Of a DNA stretch of 64,000 bases, positions 39,830 through 48,879 are shown in pieces. The notes under the pieces are model-generated. The model saw only the letters and a list, made by a program, of their open reading frames with translations, was not told the origin of the DNA and searched no databases. This DNA comes from Cloacibacterium sp046296655 (lineage in GTDB: Bacteria > Bacteroidota > Bacteroidia > Flavobacteriales > Weeksellaceae). The translations under genes were made by a program, and so were the position numbers. The DNA lies in NCBI GenBank assembly GCA_046296655.1, contig JBKBLE010000006.1, positions 28,018 to 92,017 of the forward strand, written 5' to 3'. Each line of letters starts with the position of its first letter. Position 1 is the stretch's first letter.

Positions 39830-40969
39830 TTGAGCATTCATAAACGACATAAAATTCTCTTCATTTCGTCTTGGTTTCCTAATAAACTTGAACCCACGAA
39901 TGGAAACTTTGTGCAGCGTCATGCAGAAGCCGTTTCTTTGCTTCATGACGTGGAAGTTCTTCATGCGATTGGCGATTTTAACCAAAAGGAGAAATTCGTT
40001 TTTGATGATCAAGTCATCAATGGAATCAGAACGTTGATTGTTTACTACAAAAATTCCAAGAACCCTTTGCAGAATTTTTTGAGAAGAATGAAAGCTTATC
40101 AATTGGGTTTTAAAAAAATGCAAAAGCCAGATTTGGTTCATGGGAATGTTCTACATAATAATATGCTTTTTGCAGTCTCCCTAAAAAGAAAATATGGAAT
40201 TCCTTTTGTGATTTCAGAGCATTGGTCAGTTTTTCAAGAGCAAAATCATCATAAAATTTCTAAATCGGCTCGTTTTTTAGCAAAAAAAATTGCGGAAAAA
40301 GCATCTTTCATTCTTCCTGTTACCGAAAATTTAATTTTAGGTTTGCGAAAATTAGGAATCACTACTCCTATGAAAGTGGTAGGAAATGTTGTAGACACAA
40401 ATTTGTTTTCATCAAAATCTGAAAAGTCAGAAAAGTTCACTTTTCTACATATTTCGAATCTTATTTCGCTAAAAAATCCTGAAAAAATCATCAAAGCAGC
40501 GATAGATTTACATCAAATAAATCCCCATTTCGAATTACAAATTGGTGGTGATGGAGATTTGAAGCCTTTACAAAAAATGATTCACGAGAATAATGCAGAA
40601 AGTTATATTAAAACTTTCGGGACACTTAATTTAGAACAAGTTTCTGAAAAAATGAAAGCTGCGAATTGTTTTATACTTTACAGTGATTATGAAAATCAGC
40701 CATGTGTAATTTTAGAAAGTTTAGCTTCTGGAATTTCTGTTATTGCGACAAATGTGGGCGGAATTTCTGAATTATTAAATGAAAAAAGAGGTGTTTTAAT
40801 AGAGAAAAATGATAGTCATGCTTTATTAGAAGCCATGAAAAATGTGCTACAGAAAAATGTAGCATTAGAATCTTCTGAAAGTTTAAGAAAATACGTAGTA
40901 GAAAATTTCTCTAAGTCTGTAATCGCCGAAAAATTTTCTGAAATTTATAAGCAAGCTCTCATGAAATGA
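39830..40969 (+). CDS. Glycosyltransferase family 4
   Basis: 379 residues from a TTG start, because the promoter box covers the only other upstream candidate and no ATG is available near KILFISSWFPNKLEPTNG. The GT-B fold shows the family-4 donor site: NVVDTNLF, FLHISNLISLKNPEKIIKA, LQIGGDGDLKPL, and ILYSDYENQPCVILESLASGISVIATNVGG with the ExxxxxE-like C-terminal block. It should add a nucleotide-activated sugar to a lipid-linked or surface glycan. The flippase starts with a four-base overlap, so they are co-translated and likely share one glycan. Confidence 0.9.
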   Translation: MSIHKRHKILFISSWFPNKLEPTNGNFVQRHAEAVSLLHDVEVLHAIGDFNQKEKFVFDDQVINGIRTLIVYYKNSKNPLQNFLRRMKAYQLGFKKMQKPDLVHGNVLHNNMLFAVSLKRKYGIPFVISEHWSVFQEQNHHKISKSARFLAKKIAEKASFILPVTENLILGLRKLGITTPMKVVGNVVDTNLFSSKSEKSEKFTFLHISNLISLKNPEKIIKAAIDLHQINPHFELQIGGDGDLKPLQKMIHENNAESYIKTFGTLNLEQVSEKMKAANCFILYSDYENQPCVILESLASGISVIATNVGGISELLNEKRGVLIEKNDSHALLEAMKNVLQKNVALESSESLRKYVVENFSKSVIAEKFSEIYKQALMK

Positions 40970-42204
40970 TAAAATTTCTCTTTAATTTTTTTAAACAAAG
41001 CGGAATTTGGGTAGCTTCATCATTCTTTGTATCAAAGATTGCGGCTTTTTTATTGATGCTTTTTATGGCGAGAATTTTATCTAAAGAAGATTTGGGTTGG
41101 GTAATGTATGGTTTAAATTATCTTGGCTTTTTCATTCCATTTGTTGGTTTTGGAAGTTCGCATGGTGCATTAAGATACGTAGCTATAGAAAAAGAGAATG
41201 AAGAAAAGCAAAAAATCATTGCATATTCTTTTTCTTATGGTTTGATTTTCAATGTTTTGTTGAGTTTGATCATGTTGGTTTTGGCTTTCATACTATTCGG
41301 AAATGGGAATCAATTGCTCATTGTAAGTTTGTTTACTTTAAGATTATTTGGTCTATTTTTACTTGAACAAGCTAAAGCAGAAGTGAGAGGAAAACATGAT
41401 AATAAAAAATTTGGGCAGATAGAAATTTATTCTAACCTTTTGTTACTTGTTTCAGCAGTTCTTTCAGCTTATTTTTTTGGAGTTAAGGGTTATGTTTTTA
41501 GCCTTTGTTTATCGCCATTTGTGGTTTTGTTTATTCATCGATTTAGAATTTCTTTTGATAGAACTCAATTTAAAAATTTCACCGAAAAAAGCTTTTGGAA
41601 ATTTTGTGTTACAATGGCTTTTACCAATCAAGTTTCTGAACTTATTTTCTTATTAGATGTTTTTTTTATTGGGATTTTTCTAGATAATTCTGCCGTGGCA
41701 CATTATAGAATTTATTCTATAATTCCTTTTAATTTATTTTTTTTAGCCGCATTATTTTTTCAAACTGCTTATCCTAAATTATGTGAAAATCATCAAAATA
41801 ATCAATATCAATTGCAATTTTTATTCAATTTTTGGAAACTAATGGTTCCCATAACCATTTTAATATTTGCCGTAAGTTATTTTGGAGCTGAATATATTTT
41901 AACTTTATTCGGAAATGATTATGCCGAAAATCCTAAAGTTTTTAAAATTTTAATCGTTGCTTCTATCAGTATTTTATTGCTGAGAACACCATTTGGATAT
42001 TTATTGGCTTCAAAAGGAAAATCTATTTACAATTTAATAGCCGCATTGATTTCTATACTATCTTTGTTAGTCTTAATAAAACCAATTATCTCTAATTTTG
42101 GTTTAGAAGGAGTAGCTTGGTTAAGTTTAGTCAATTTATTTTTTATTGGAAATTTTCAAATGATAAGCTATTTTTATTTGGTTTATCGTGCTCCAAAATT
42201 GTAA
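40966..42204 (+). CDS. Polysaccharide/oligosaccharide flippase (Wzx/MOP family)
   Basis: 412 residues with about 12 hydrophobic segments. The N-terminal pattern WVASSFFVSKIAAFLLMLFMAR and the following SKEDLGWVMYGL fit the MOP-superfamily Wzx flippases, which move undecaprenyl-linked sugars across the inner membrane. It overlaps the GT4 gene by four bases (ATGA). Only two genes form this locus; the starting sugar transferase at 25055 could serve it, which is inference. Confidence 0.88.
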   Translation: MIKFLFNFFKQSGIWVASSFFVSKIAAFLLMLFMARILSKEDLGWVMYGLNYLGFFIPFVGFGSSHGALRYVAIEKENEEKQKIIAYSFSYGLIFNVLLSLIMLVLAFILFGNGNQLLIVSLFTLRLFGLFLLEQAKAEVRGKHDNKKFGQIEIYSNLLLLVSAVLSAYFFGVKGYVFSLCLSPFVVLFIHRFRISFDRTQFKNFTEKSFWKFCVTMAFTNQVSELIFLLDVFFIGIFLDNSAVAHYRIYSIIPFNLFFLAALFFQTAYPKLCENHQNNQYQLQFLFNFWKLMVPITILIFAVSYFGAEYILTLFGNDYAENPKVFKILIVASISILLLRTPFGYLLASKGKSIYNLIAALISILSLLVLIKPIISNFGLEGVAWLSLVNLFFIGNFQMISYFYLVYRAPKL

Positions 42205-42209
42205 AATAT

Positions 42210-42217
42210 TATCTTTG
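42210..42217 (+). promoter_or_regulatory. TAnnTTTG -7 box, 42222 lipoprotein
   Basis: TATCTTTG ends four bases before the ATG at 42222, predicting a leaderless mRNA. It also decides the start. Confidence 0.6.
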
Positions 42218-42221
42218 CAAT

Positions 42222-42728
42222 ATGAAATTCAGCAGATTAATCATTTTAGGGATTTTAATTTTTCTTAGCTCTTGTAGAGGAGAAGATGAAAGTGACTTGC
42301 AGAAAATAGACCAAGTTCTTAATATTTACATCAAAAACGCTGCGGGAAAAGATTTGCTCAATACTAATATTCCTGGAGGTTTTACTGCAGTGAGAGCCCA
42401 GGATTTAAATGCGGACAGAGCTTTGCAAGATATTACAGGAATTTCCGTCAAAAAAGACCAGGACACGATTGCTTATGTAGATTACGCAACTGGTGCGGTT
42501 AGAATTTTAAAGGATTCTATTTCGGCAAGTCAAAAAATGTATCAGTCTGATTTTTACATCAATCTTTCTAAAATAGTAAATAAAGAAACGGTAACAGATG
42601 TAGACACAGTAAAAGTAGAGTACAATTGGTCTCCTAACTTGTTTCAAGTCTCCAAAGTTTGGTATAACAATAAACTTTCGTTTTCTAAAGTGGAAGGACA
42701 GCCAAACATCATTCATATCGTAAAATGA
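42222..42728 (+). CDS. Lipoprotein, unknown function
   Basis: 168 residues. The lipoprotein signal MKFSRLIILGILIFLSSC gives lipid on C18; an acidic linker (GEDESD) then marks it as outer-membrane directed by Bacteroidota sorting rules. The rest is a small beta-rich domain (YIKNAAGKDLLNTN, TIAYVDYATGA, VEYNWSPNLFQVSKVWYNN). No family was recognised. Its promoter lies inside the end of the flippase gene region, so it is an independent unit. Confidence 0.75.
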   Translation: MKFSRLIILGILIFLSSCRGEDESDLQKIDQVLNIYIKNAAGKDLLNTNIPGGFTAVRAQDLNADRALQDITGISVKKDQDTIAYVDYATGAVRILKDSISASQKMYQSDFYINLSKIVNKETVTDVDTVKVEYNWSPNLFQVSKVWYNNKLSFSKVEGQPNIIHIVK

Positions 42729-42837
42729 TACCAATTCTGATGATAAATAATCTGATAATTTTGGTAGAATGCCGATAGATTATTTATTAGGACAATTTTA
42801 ATTGGACTATTATAAATTACTAATCGGTATAATTCCG

Positions 42838-42845
42838 TAAATTTG
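42838..42845 (+). promoter_or_regulatory. TAnnTTTG -7 box, serS
   Basis: TAAATTTG, 62 bases before the serS ATG at 42908. Confidence 0.5.
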
Positions 42846-42907
42846 CATAAATCATTAAAATTTGAGTTTTATTTCAGACTCAAATATTAACTCTCAAACC
42901 AAATAAG

Positions 42908-44176
42908 ATGTTACAAGTAAGTTTTTTGCGCGAAGAAAAAGAACGCGTTTTAGAAGGTCTTAAAAAAAGAAATTTTAAGCAATTAGAATTGGTAGATGAA
43001 GCGATCCAATTAGATGACGAACGTAAAAAAACACAACAAGAATTAGACTCGCAATTGGCTGAAATCAATAAAATTTCTAAAGAAATAGGAATTTTAATGA
43101 AAGAAGGAAAAAAAGAAGAAGCCGAAGCTGCTAAATCTAAAACGGCTCAATACAAAGAGTCTTCCAAAGAACTTACTACAAAACTTTCGGAAATAGAAAC
43201 TTCATTGCTTAATATTTTATACCAAATTCCTAATATTCCTTACCATTTGGTAAAACCTGGTGTTTCTGCTGATGATAACGAAATCGTTTATCAATCTCAC
43301 GAAGTTCATGGATTGGGAGAAGGTGCAATTCCGCATTGGGAATTGGCAAAAAAATATAATTTGATTGATTTTGAACTCGGAGTTAAAATCGCAGGTGCAG
43401 GTTTCCCAGTTTACTTAGGAAAAGGAGCGAGATTACAAAGAGCTTTAGTTCAATATTTCTTAGATAAAAATACAGATGCTGGTTATTTAGAAGTTAATCC
43501 GCCACATGTTGTGAATGAAGCTTCTGGTTATGGAACCGGACAATTGCCTGACAAAGAAGGTCAAATGTATCACGTAGGAATTGATGATTTATATTTAATT
43601 CCAACTGCAGAAGTTCCTGTTACCAATATTTACAGAGATGTTATTTTAGACGAGAGAGATTTACCAATTAAGAATACTGCTTTCTCACAGTGTTATAGAA
43701 GAGAAGCGGGAAGTTATGGTGCTCATGTTCGTGGTTTGAACAGATTACACCAATTCGAAAAGGTAGAAATTGTAAGAATAGAAAAGCCAGAAAATTCTTA
43801 TGCAGCTTTAGAAGAAATGGTAGCGCATGTAAAATCTATTTTAGAAGATTTGGAATTGCCTTTCAGAATTTTGAGATTGTGTGGTGGTGACCAAGGTTTT
43901 ACTTCTGCGATGACTTATGATTTCGAAGTTTGGAGTGCGGCGCAAGAAAAATGGCTAGAAGTTTCTTCGGTTTCTAATTTTGAAACTTTCCAAGCGAATC
44001 GTTTAAAATGCAGATTCAAAGGTGACGGAAAAACGCAATTAGTCCATACATTAAACGGTTCTGCAATGGCTTTGCCAAGAATTATGGCGGCATTGTTAGA
44101 AAACAATCAAGTAGAAGGCGGAATTAAGTTACCGAAAAAAGTAGCGGAATACGCTAGATTTGAAATGATAGATTAA
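42908..44176 (+). CDS. serS: Seryl-tRNA synthetase
   Basis: 422 residues. An N-terminal coiled-coil tRNA-binding arm (about 30-100, rich in K/E: DDERKKTQQELDSQL) is followed by the class II catalytic core. Motif 2 is FSQCYRREAGSYGAH, and motif 3 is HTLNGSAMALPRIMAALLEN. TAEVPVTNIYRD binds serine. It charges tRNA-Ser and tRNA-Sec. The start ATG agrees with the family (MLQVSFLREEKERV). A shared terminator follows. Confidence 0.97.
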   Translation: MLQVSFLREEKERVLEGLKKRNFKQLELVDEAIQLDDERKKTQQELDSQLAEINKISKEIGILMKEGKKEEAEAAKSKTAQYKESSKELTTKLSEIETSLLNILYQIPNIPYHLVKPGVSADDNEIVYQSHEVHGLGEGAIPHWELAKKYNLIDFELGVKIAGAGFPVYLGKGARLQRALVQYFLDKNTDAGYLEVNPPHVVNEASGYGTGQLPDKEGQMYHVGIDDLYLIPTAEVPVTNIYRDVILDERDLPIKNTAFSQCYRREAGSYGAHVRGLNRLHQFEKVEIVRIEKPENSYAALEEMVAHVKSILEDLELPFRILRLCGGDQGFTSAMTYDFEVWSAAQEKWLEVSSVSNFETFQANRLKCRFKGDGKTQLVHTLNGSAMALPRIMAALLENNQVEGGIKLPKKVAEYARFEMID

Positions 44177-44212
44177 TATGCTTTTTGCATTCAGCAATTT
44201 GCTTTCAGTATA

Positions 44213-44240
44213 AAAAACCACCGAAATTTTGGTGGTTTTT
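44213..44240. terminator. Bidirectional terminator serS / lipoprotein
   Basis: AAAAACCACC pairs with GGTGGTTTTT around a short loop, with T/A runs on both sides, between convergent genes. Confidence 0.8.
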
Positions 44241-44243
44241 GTT

Positions 44244-45029
44244 TTATTCTGTAATGATGATTACTTTTTTGTCCTTTTCGTTGAGTTTTAAACTTTCGTC
44301 AAGAAGTTGTTCAAAAGAGAAAGACATATCAATGGTATAATCGTCTATTTTCTTTACCCAATCGTGTTTTCCTTGGATGGATTTTATTTTGGTTTCAAAC
44401 TTAATTTTGTTGTTGAATTTAGTATTAAACATCTTCATCATAGCAAGTGCAGATTCTGCTTCTGCTTTAGCTGAATCCGTTTTAGCTTCTAAAGTCATTT
44501 CTTTTTTTAAGGTTTCAGAAAAAGTTTGAGGATTAAAATATTCTGTATCTAATGTTAATGTTTTTCCGTCCCAAATGGTGTTGTCAGAACTTGTGGCGCT
44601 TATAAAATTGCTTTTTTTAGATGTTCTAGAGAAATTTTTGATTTCTTCTGGAGTTAATCTATCCATTTTAAAAGCAATTCCCGTCATTTCATTATTTTCA
44701 AAATTAGATTTTACAAACATTTTTTTGATTAATTGAATGCTGTCTTTGTCTTTAGTCATCGGGATTCCCTTTTTTTCTGAATCTTCTTGCATGATTTCGT
44801 ACATGTTTTTCCAATTTTTTGGGAAAAGTTCAAAATTCTTAAATTTATTATCAGAATTTGCAGAATCGCCATCCATGTTTTTTGCCATCGTAAGTAAGTC
44901 TTTCATGTCAATGTTCATGAGAACACTAGTGGTTTTATCTTGATGATAAGTGGTAACAGAATCTACAGCACAAGCTTGGAGAATAATGGACAATAGTGGA
45001 ATTAGCCAAAAAGTAAATTTTCTAAGCAT
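44244..45029 (-). CDS. Lipoprotein, unknown function
   Basis: 261 residues. Lipoprotein signal MLRKFTFWLIPLLSIILQAC, lipid on C20. The body is helical and charged, with repeated Lys/Asp/Glu and a motif LTPEEIKNFSRTSKKSN. No known family was recognised. It lies downstream of the cbb3 locus on the same strand, with 39 bases to the TauE/SafE gene, but a functional link to respiration is not evident. Confidence 0.7.
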   Translation of the reverse strand: MLRKFTFWLIPLLSIILQACAVDSVTTYHQDKTTSVLMNIDMKDLLTMAKNMDGDSANSDNKFKNFELFPKNWKNMYEIMQEDSEKKGIPMTKDKDSIQLIKKMFVKSNFENNEMTGIAFKMDRLTPEEIKNFSRTSKKSNFISATSSDNTIWDGKTLTLDTEYFNPQTFSETLKKEMTLEAKTDSAKAEAESALAMMKMFNTKFNNKIKFETKIKSIQGKHDWVKKIDDYTIDMSFSFEQLLDESLKLNEKDKKVIIITE

Positions 45030-45068
45030 AGATTTGATTTTAAAATTCTGAGCTAAAAGTAAGAAAAT

Positions 45069-45803
45069 TTAATGACAGTTTTCGTCTGAAGTTTTCTCGG
45101 AATTCATTTTCTTTTCTACCTTTAAAGCTTCCTTTTTAGGAGAGATGTAAGGAATGCCTAATTCTAGACCTCTAAGAATGAATAAACCTCCTAAAATGAG
45201 CATAATAATCGGTATAATCTTAAGAATTTTGTTTCGAAGAGCAGTGTTAATTAGATTTCCGAAAAGAACAGTGGCAAACATGAACGGAAATGTTCCCAAA
45301 CCGAAAATGGCCATAAAACTTGCACTTTGCCAAATTCCACCTGCTGCTAAACTCGCAGTAAGTGCCATATAAACCATTCCACAAGGAAGAAGTCCGTTTA
45401 ATAATCCTGTTAAAAATCGAGAGGAATAATCAGATTTTTGTAAAAATTTTCCGAGATTGATTTTAACTTTGAGTAAAGCATTATTGATGGCTGGAATTTT
45501 TGAGGCAAAATCTCCTCCGAAAGAGAAAAGTGCCATAACCATTAATAAAACTCCTGCAAAAATGCTGATGTATTGCTGAATTCCTGCGAGCTGAAAACCT
45601 TCGCCAACAATTCCTACAATGGCTCCTAAAATAGAATAAGTGAGAATTCTCCCGAATTGATAAGTAAGATTTTGAAGGTGGAAATTAACTTGTTGTTTTT
45701 TAGACAATCCTAGCGAAAGCGCAATGGGACCACACATTCCTATACAGTGGAATCCGCTTGCAAAACCTAAACCCAGTGCCGCTAAAATAAGGGTTATTTC
45801 CAT
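45069..45803 (-). CDS. TauE/SafE-like membrane protein of the cbb3 locus
   Basis: 244 residues, about six hydrophobic segments. It starts LILAALGLGFASGFHCIGMCGPIALSL, with the Cys-x-x-x-Cys pair in GFHCIGMC, and has LLNGLLPCGMVYMALTAS in the second half. This is the family usually annotated sulfite exporter TauE/SafE that closes cco clusters in Bacteroidota; the cysteines suggest thiol or copper handling as in CcdA/DsbD relatives. Its start overlaps ccoH by ten bases. The C-terminus is charged and ends in a His. Confidence 0.85.
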   Translation of the reverse strand: MEITLILAALGLGFASGFHCIGMCGPIALSLGLSKKQQVNFHLQNLTYQFGRILTYSILGAIVGIVGEGFQLAGIQQYISIFAGVLLMVMALFSFGGDFASKIPAINNALLKVKINLGKFLQKSDYSSRFLTGLLNGLLPCGMVYMALTASLAAGGIWQSASFMAIFGLGTFPFMFATVLFGNLINTALRNKILKIIPIIMLILGGLFILRGLELGIPYISPKKEALKVEKKMNSEKTSDENCH

Positions 45804-46243
45804 TCTACGTCATAATCTACTTGGTAATCTTTTTTGTCTTTAGTCCATAAAACCTTTAGTGTATATGAACCAGGAATCATAAAATTCTTAGGGATTAAAA
45901 AGCTATTATCTGCATCTAGTTGTACAGAACCTGTTTTGTCTTGTGTTTTGTCATTGGTTCTGTATAAATAGTACTCTATTTTAGCATTTTCATTGTTAAT
46001 ATCTTTAGGGAAAGCAATTCTAATTCCGTATGGCAACTGTGCATATTGAGGTTTTGCAGTTAAGGTTGCGGCATTATTTTTAGCATCAATCACTTTTTGA
46101 TAAGATAATTCGTCTTCATAATAATTTTCGGTAACCAATTCAGAATTCTGTTTACCAATTGGAAAAACGAAAATTAAATACAAAATAAAGGATATAAAAA
46201 GTCCTAAAGCGACTACTATACCATGTCCCCAAGTGAATTTCAT
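45794..46243 (-). CDS. ccoH: cbb3 oxidase accessory protein CcoH (FixH)
   Basis: 149 residues. One N-terminal membrane segment (VVALGLFISFILYLIFVF) is followed by a periplasmic domain: ENYYEDELSYQKVIDAKNNA matches the FixH start, and a beta-rich part follows. FixH/CcoH acts in assembly and stability of the cbb3 oxidase. It is preceded by ccoG with 20 bases between, and overlaps the TauE/SafE gene at its 3' end. Family call rests on the ELVTENYYEDE region and place. Confidence 0.88.
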   Translation of the reverse strand: MKFTWGHGIVVALGLFISFILYLIFVFPIGKQNSELVTENYYEDELSYQKVIDAKNNAATLTAKPQYAQLPYGIRIAFPKDINNENAKIEYYLYRTNDKTQDKTGSVQLDADNSFLIPKNFMIPGSYTLKVLWTKDKKDYQVDYDVEWK

Positions 46244-46263
46244 TAAAAATATTTTTTAAAAAA

Positions 46264-47709
46264 TTAGAATTGTAACTTAAATGGACCTTCAAAATTGGTT
46301 TCGAAAGTGTCTAAAAGTTTTCCTTTAGAATCATAAACGCCAAAAGTAACAATTAATTTTGGTTGGTTCACTTCTTTTTCAGGGAAACTTACATTTACAG
46401 TTCCTTTGGTGATTTTGTCACGTTTTAGAGCGATAGTACTGTTTCCACTGAAAATAACTTCACCATTTTTGGGTTCAATTACTTTTATGGTAACAAGTTT
46501 ATCATCATTGGTTTTGTTTAGGAAGGTGTAATTGTAGGTATTATTAATTTTTCCATCTTTTACATAGAAAGAACTTCCCGCTGGTTTGATGAATTTAGCT
46601 TCTAAACCACCTCTGTTGTTTAATAAATAACCTAAAACACCTACTAATGCTAATAGAACAAGCGAGTACGCTTTCATTCTATTCGTAAATTTGAATTTTT
46701 CTTCTTTTTCGATTTCGTCTTGTGTAGCGTAACGAATAAGACCTGTAGGTAAACCTGTTTTAATCATTACTTCATCACAAGCATCAATACACATAGTACA
46801 GTTGATGCATTCTAACTGTTGACCATTTCTTATGTCAATGCCAGTAGGACAAACGACTACGCACTGATTACAATCGATACAATCTCCTTTTCCTGCTGCT
46901 TTTCTGTCTTCGCCTTTTCTCCATTTTGCTCTGTTTTCTCCTCTTTTATAATCGTAGAAAACGTTTACGGTTTGTTTGTCAATCAATACACCTTGTAATC
47001 TACCATAAGGACAAACGAGTGTACAAACTTGCTCTCTGAACCAAGCAAAAACGAAGTAAAATAATCCTGTGAAAATGACCATTACAATGAAATTAGTAGG
47101 GTATTCTACTGGTCCTCCTTTCATAATTTTCAGCGTGTCTTCCACACCTACGATGTACATGAACATCCAATGCGTAATGATAAGAGAAATGACTACATAA
47201 ACAGACCATTTCAATCCTTTTTTCCAGATTTTTTCTGCATTCCAAGGTTGACTGGCTAATCTAATTTGTTTGTTTCTATCTCCTTCAATCCAAAATTCTA
47301 TTTTACGGAAAACACCTTCCATAAAAATGGTTTGTGGACAAATCCATCCACAGAAAATTCTTCCGAAAATTACGGTAAAAAGAATAATGAAAACAAGAGA
47401 GGTAATTGCTCCTAATGCAAGAATAAAGAAGTCTTGCGGATAGAATGGTTGCCCGAAAATAAAAAATTCTCTATCGATAATATTTATTTTGAGCATTGCA
47501 TTTCCATTTATTTTAAGAAATGGAGTAATAAAGAAAATGGCTAATAAAATGAACGTGACGATATTTCTGTAATTGGTAAATTTCCCTTTTGGTTTTTTAG
47601 GATATACCCATTTTCTAGAACCTGTTTGTTCTATAGTTGCCACAGAATCTCTGAAGGTTTCTGCATGAATTACTTGACCAGCGCCAATTTGTTCTTCTTT
47701 ATTAGCCAT
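46264..47709 (-). CDS. ccoG: cbb3 oxidase accessory protein CcoG
   Basis: 481 residues with five hydrophobic segments. Two ferredoxin-like cysteine sets, CIDCNQCVVVCP and CINCTMCIDACD, hold [4Fe-4S] clusters, and GRIFCGWICPQTIFMEGVFRK is the RdxA/FixG signature. A C-terminal Ig-like domain follows. CcoG is a cupric reductase needed for copper delivery to the oxidase. A promoter-like TATATTTG at 47768-47761 may give it separate expression. Confidence 0.93.
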   Translation of the reverse strand: MANKEEQIGAGQVIHAETFRDSVATIEQTGSRKWVYPKKPKGKFTNYRNIVTFILLAIFFITPFLKINGNAMLKINIIDREFFIFGQPFYPQDFFILALGAITSLVFIILFTVIFGRIFCGWICPQTIFMEGVFRKIEFWIEGDRNKQIRLASQPWNAEKIWKKGLKWSVYVVISLIITHWMFMYIVGVEDTLKIMKGGPVEYPTNFIVMVIFTGLFYFVFAWFREQVCTLVCPYGRLQGVLIDKQTVNVFYDYKRGENRAKWRKGEDRKAAGKGDCIDCNQCVVVCPTGIDIRNGQQLECINCTMCIDACDEVMIKTGLPTGLIRYATQDEIEKEEKFKFTNRMKAYSLVLLALVGVLGYLLNNRGGLEAKFIKPAGSSFYVKDGKINNTYNYTFLNKTNDDKLVTIKVIEPKNGEVIFSGNSTIALKRDKITKGTVNVSFPEKEVNQPKLIVTFGVYDSKGKLLDTFETNFEGPFKLQF

Positions 47710-47760
47710 TTTTGTATGTTATTTATTATAAAAACAAACTTTTCATATTTTCTTTTATAA

Positions 47761-47768
47761 CAAATATA
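47761..47768 (-). promoter_or_regulatory. TAnnTTTG -7 box, ccoGH
   Basis: TATATTTG on the minus strand, 51 bases before the ccoG ATG, between ccoP and ccoG. It suggests an internal promoter. Confidence 0.45.
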
Positions 47769-47779
47769 ATTTTTTAATT

Positions 47780-48649
47780 TTATTTTTCCCAATTTGCCTT
47801 GGTTCCTTGTGGAGCAGCTCCACCAGCAGCATCTGGCATTTCTTGGTTAATGTGGTAGATGTATGCCGCTACTTTTTCGATGTCGTTACCGTTAAGAACT
47901 CCATTTTTTCCGAAAGCTTGCATTGCAGGATTATTTGGACTACCATTTTCAACCATGTGGAATACATTTTTGAATAATGTTTTTTCTGGTTGATTGATCC
48001 AGAAATCATCAGTTAAGTTTGGTCCAATTCCTCCTTTTCCACCTTCACTGTGACATGATACACAGTTGGTCTTGAAGATTTGTTCTCCTTCTGCAATATT
48101 ATCTGCATTGTATTTTGCAGTTTCGATAGTCGCTTTAGGAGTAACAGCGTCATAAGCTGCGATATCTGCTAATTGCTGTTTGTGCTCTGCTTCATATTCT
48201 TTGTCTGGGTGAGCAAAATCTGAAACTGAGTATGCAATTAAATAAACTACTGCATAAATTACGCCAAAATAAAATAGACCTAACCACCATTTTGGTAATT
48301 GATTATCTAATTCTTTGATGCCATCAAAACCGTGGTCAATGAGGATGTCTTTTTCTTCAACATCTGATTGTTTTTTGAAAGCACTATCATATAATCTTTT
48401 GAAATATGGTATTTCTTTTTCTTTTAAGAAAGTTGCTTTTTCTGCATCTGTCATTTGCTTGAATCTTTCGTTTTCAGCTAATGCACCGATTGCATTGAAA
48501 ATGAATGCTAAAACAATACCTATTACGATAGTTCCCCAGAAATAAGGAGAAGATAAGAAAGAGGTATTTTGTATAAACATGTAGAATAAAAATACTAAGA
48601 TAAATAATATTGCTACTATGTTTACAAGTACGGGTGTTCTATGTTTCAT
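47780..48649 (-). CDS. ccoP: cbb3 oxidase subunit CcoP (single haem c)
   Basis: 289 residues. Two N-terminal hydrophobic segments, a soluble loop with KQMTDAEKATFLKEKEIP, a third membrane segment (WWLGLFYFGVIYAVVYLIAYS, the FixP-type anchor near 121-141) and one cytochrome c domain. Only one haem motif, CVSCH (C196, C199, H200), is visible, against two in proteobacterial CcoP. The fold contains GIGPNLTDDFWI with the axial Met later in the domain. It passes electrons into the oxidase. Bacteroidota often have this short form. Confidence 0.92.
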   Translation of the reverse strand: MKHRTPVLVNIVAILFILVFLFYMFIQNTSFLSSPYFWGTIVIGIVLAFIFNAIGALAENERFKQMTDAEKATFLKEKEIPYFKRLYDSAFKKQSDVEEKDILIDHGFDGIKELDNQLPKWWLGLFYFGVIYAVVYLIAYSVSDFAHPDKEYEAEHKQQLADIAAYDAVTPKATIETAKYNADNIAEGEQIFKTNCVSCHSEGGKGGIGPNLTDDFWINQPEKTLFKNVFHMVENGSPNNPAMQAFGKNGVLNGNDIEKVAAYIYHINQEMPDAAGGAAPQGTKANWEK

Positions 48650-48670
48650 GACTCTTGTTTTTTAGAACTT

Positions 48671-48853
48671 TTAATTGTTATGATCATCTTCTAAAGGAGC
48701 TCTTTCAACTTCGCTGTAGTGTTTTTTCGGTCTAGAAAGAACGTATAACACGGTGCTGATGAAAAATATGATAAAGATAATCATAGACAATGTTTGGTAG
48801 ATTCCTACATTATCTATATTTGCTAAGATATCTTTTATATTACTTGGTATCAT
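48671..48853 (-). CDS. ccoQ: cbb3 oxidase subunit CcoQ
   Basis: 60 residues with one membrane segment (LSMIIFIIFFISTVLYVLSR) and a short charged C-terminus ending EDDHNN. Size, topology and location between ccoNO and ccoP identify the small CcoQ/FixQ subunit, which stabilises CcoP in the complex. Sequence alone would not be enough; the call rests on the operon. It follows ccoNO by 26 bases. Confidence 0.82.
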   Translation of the reverse strand: MIPSNIKDILANIDNVGIYQTLSMIIFIIFFISTVLYVLSRPKKHYSEVERAPLEDDHNN

Positions 48854-48879
48854 ATTGAAAAAACTCCTTTATTAGATTA

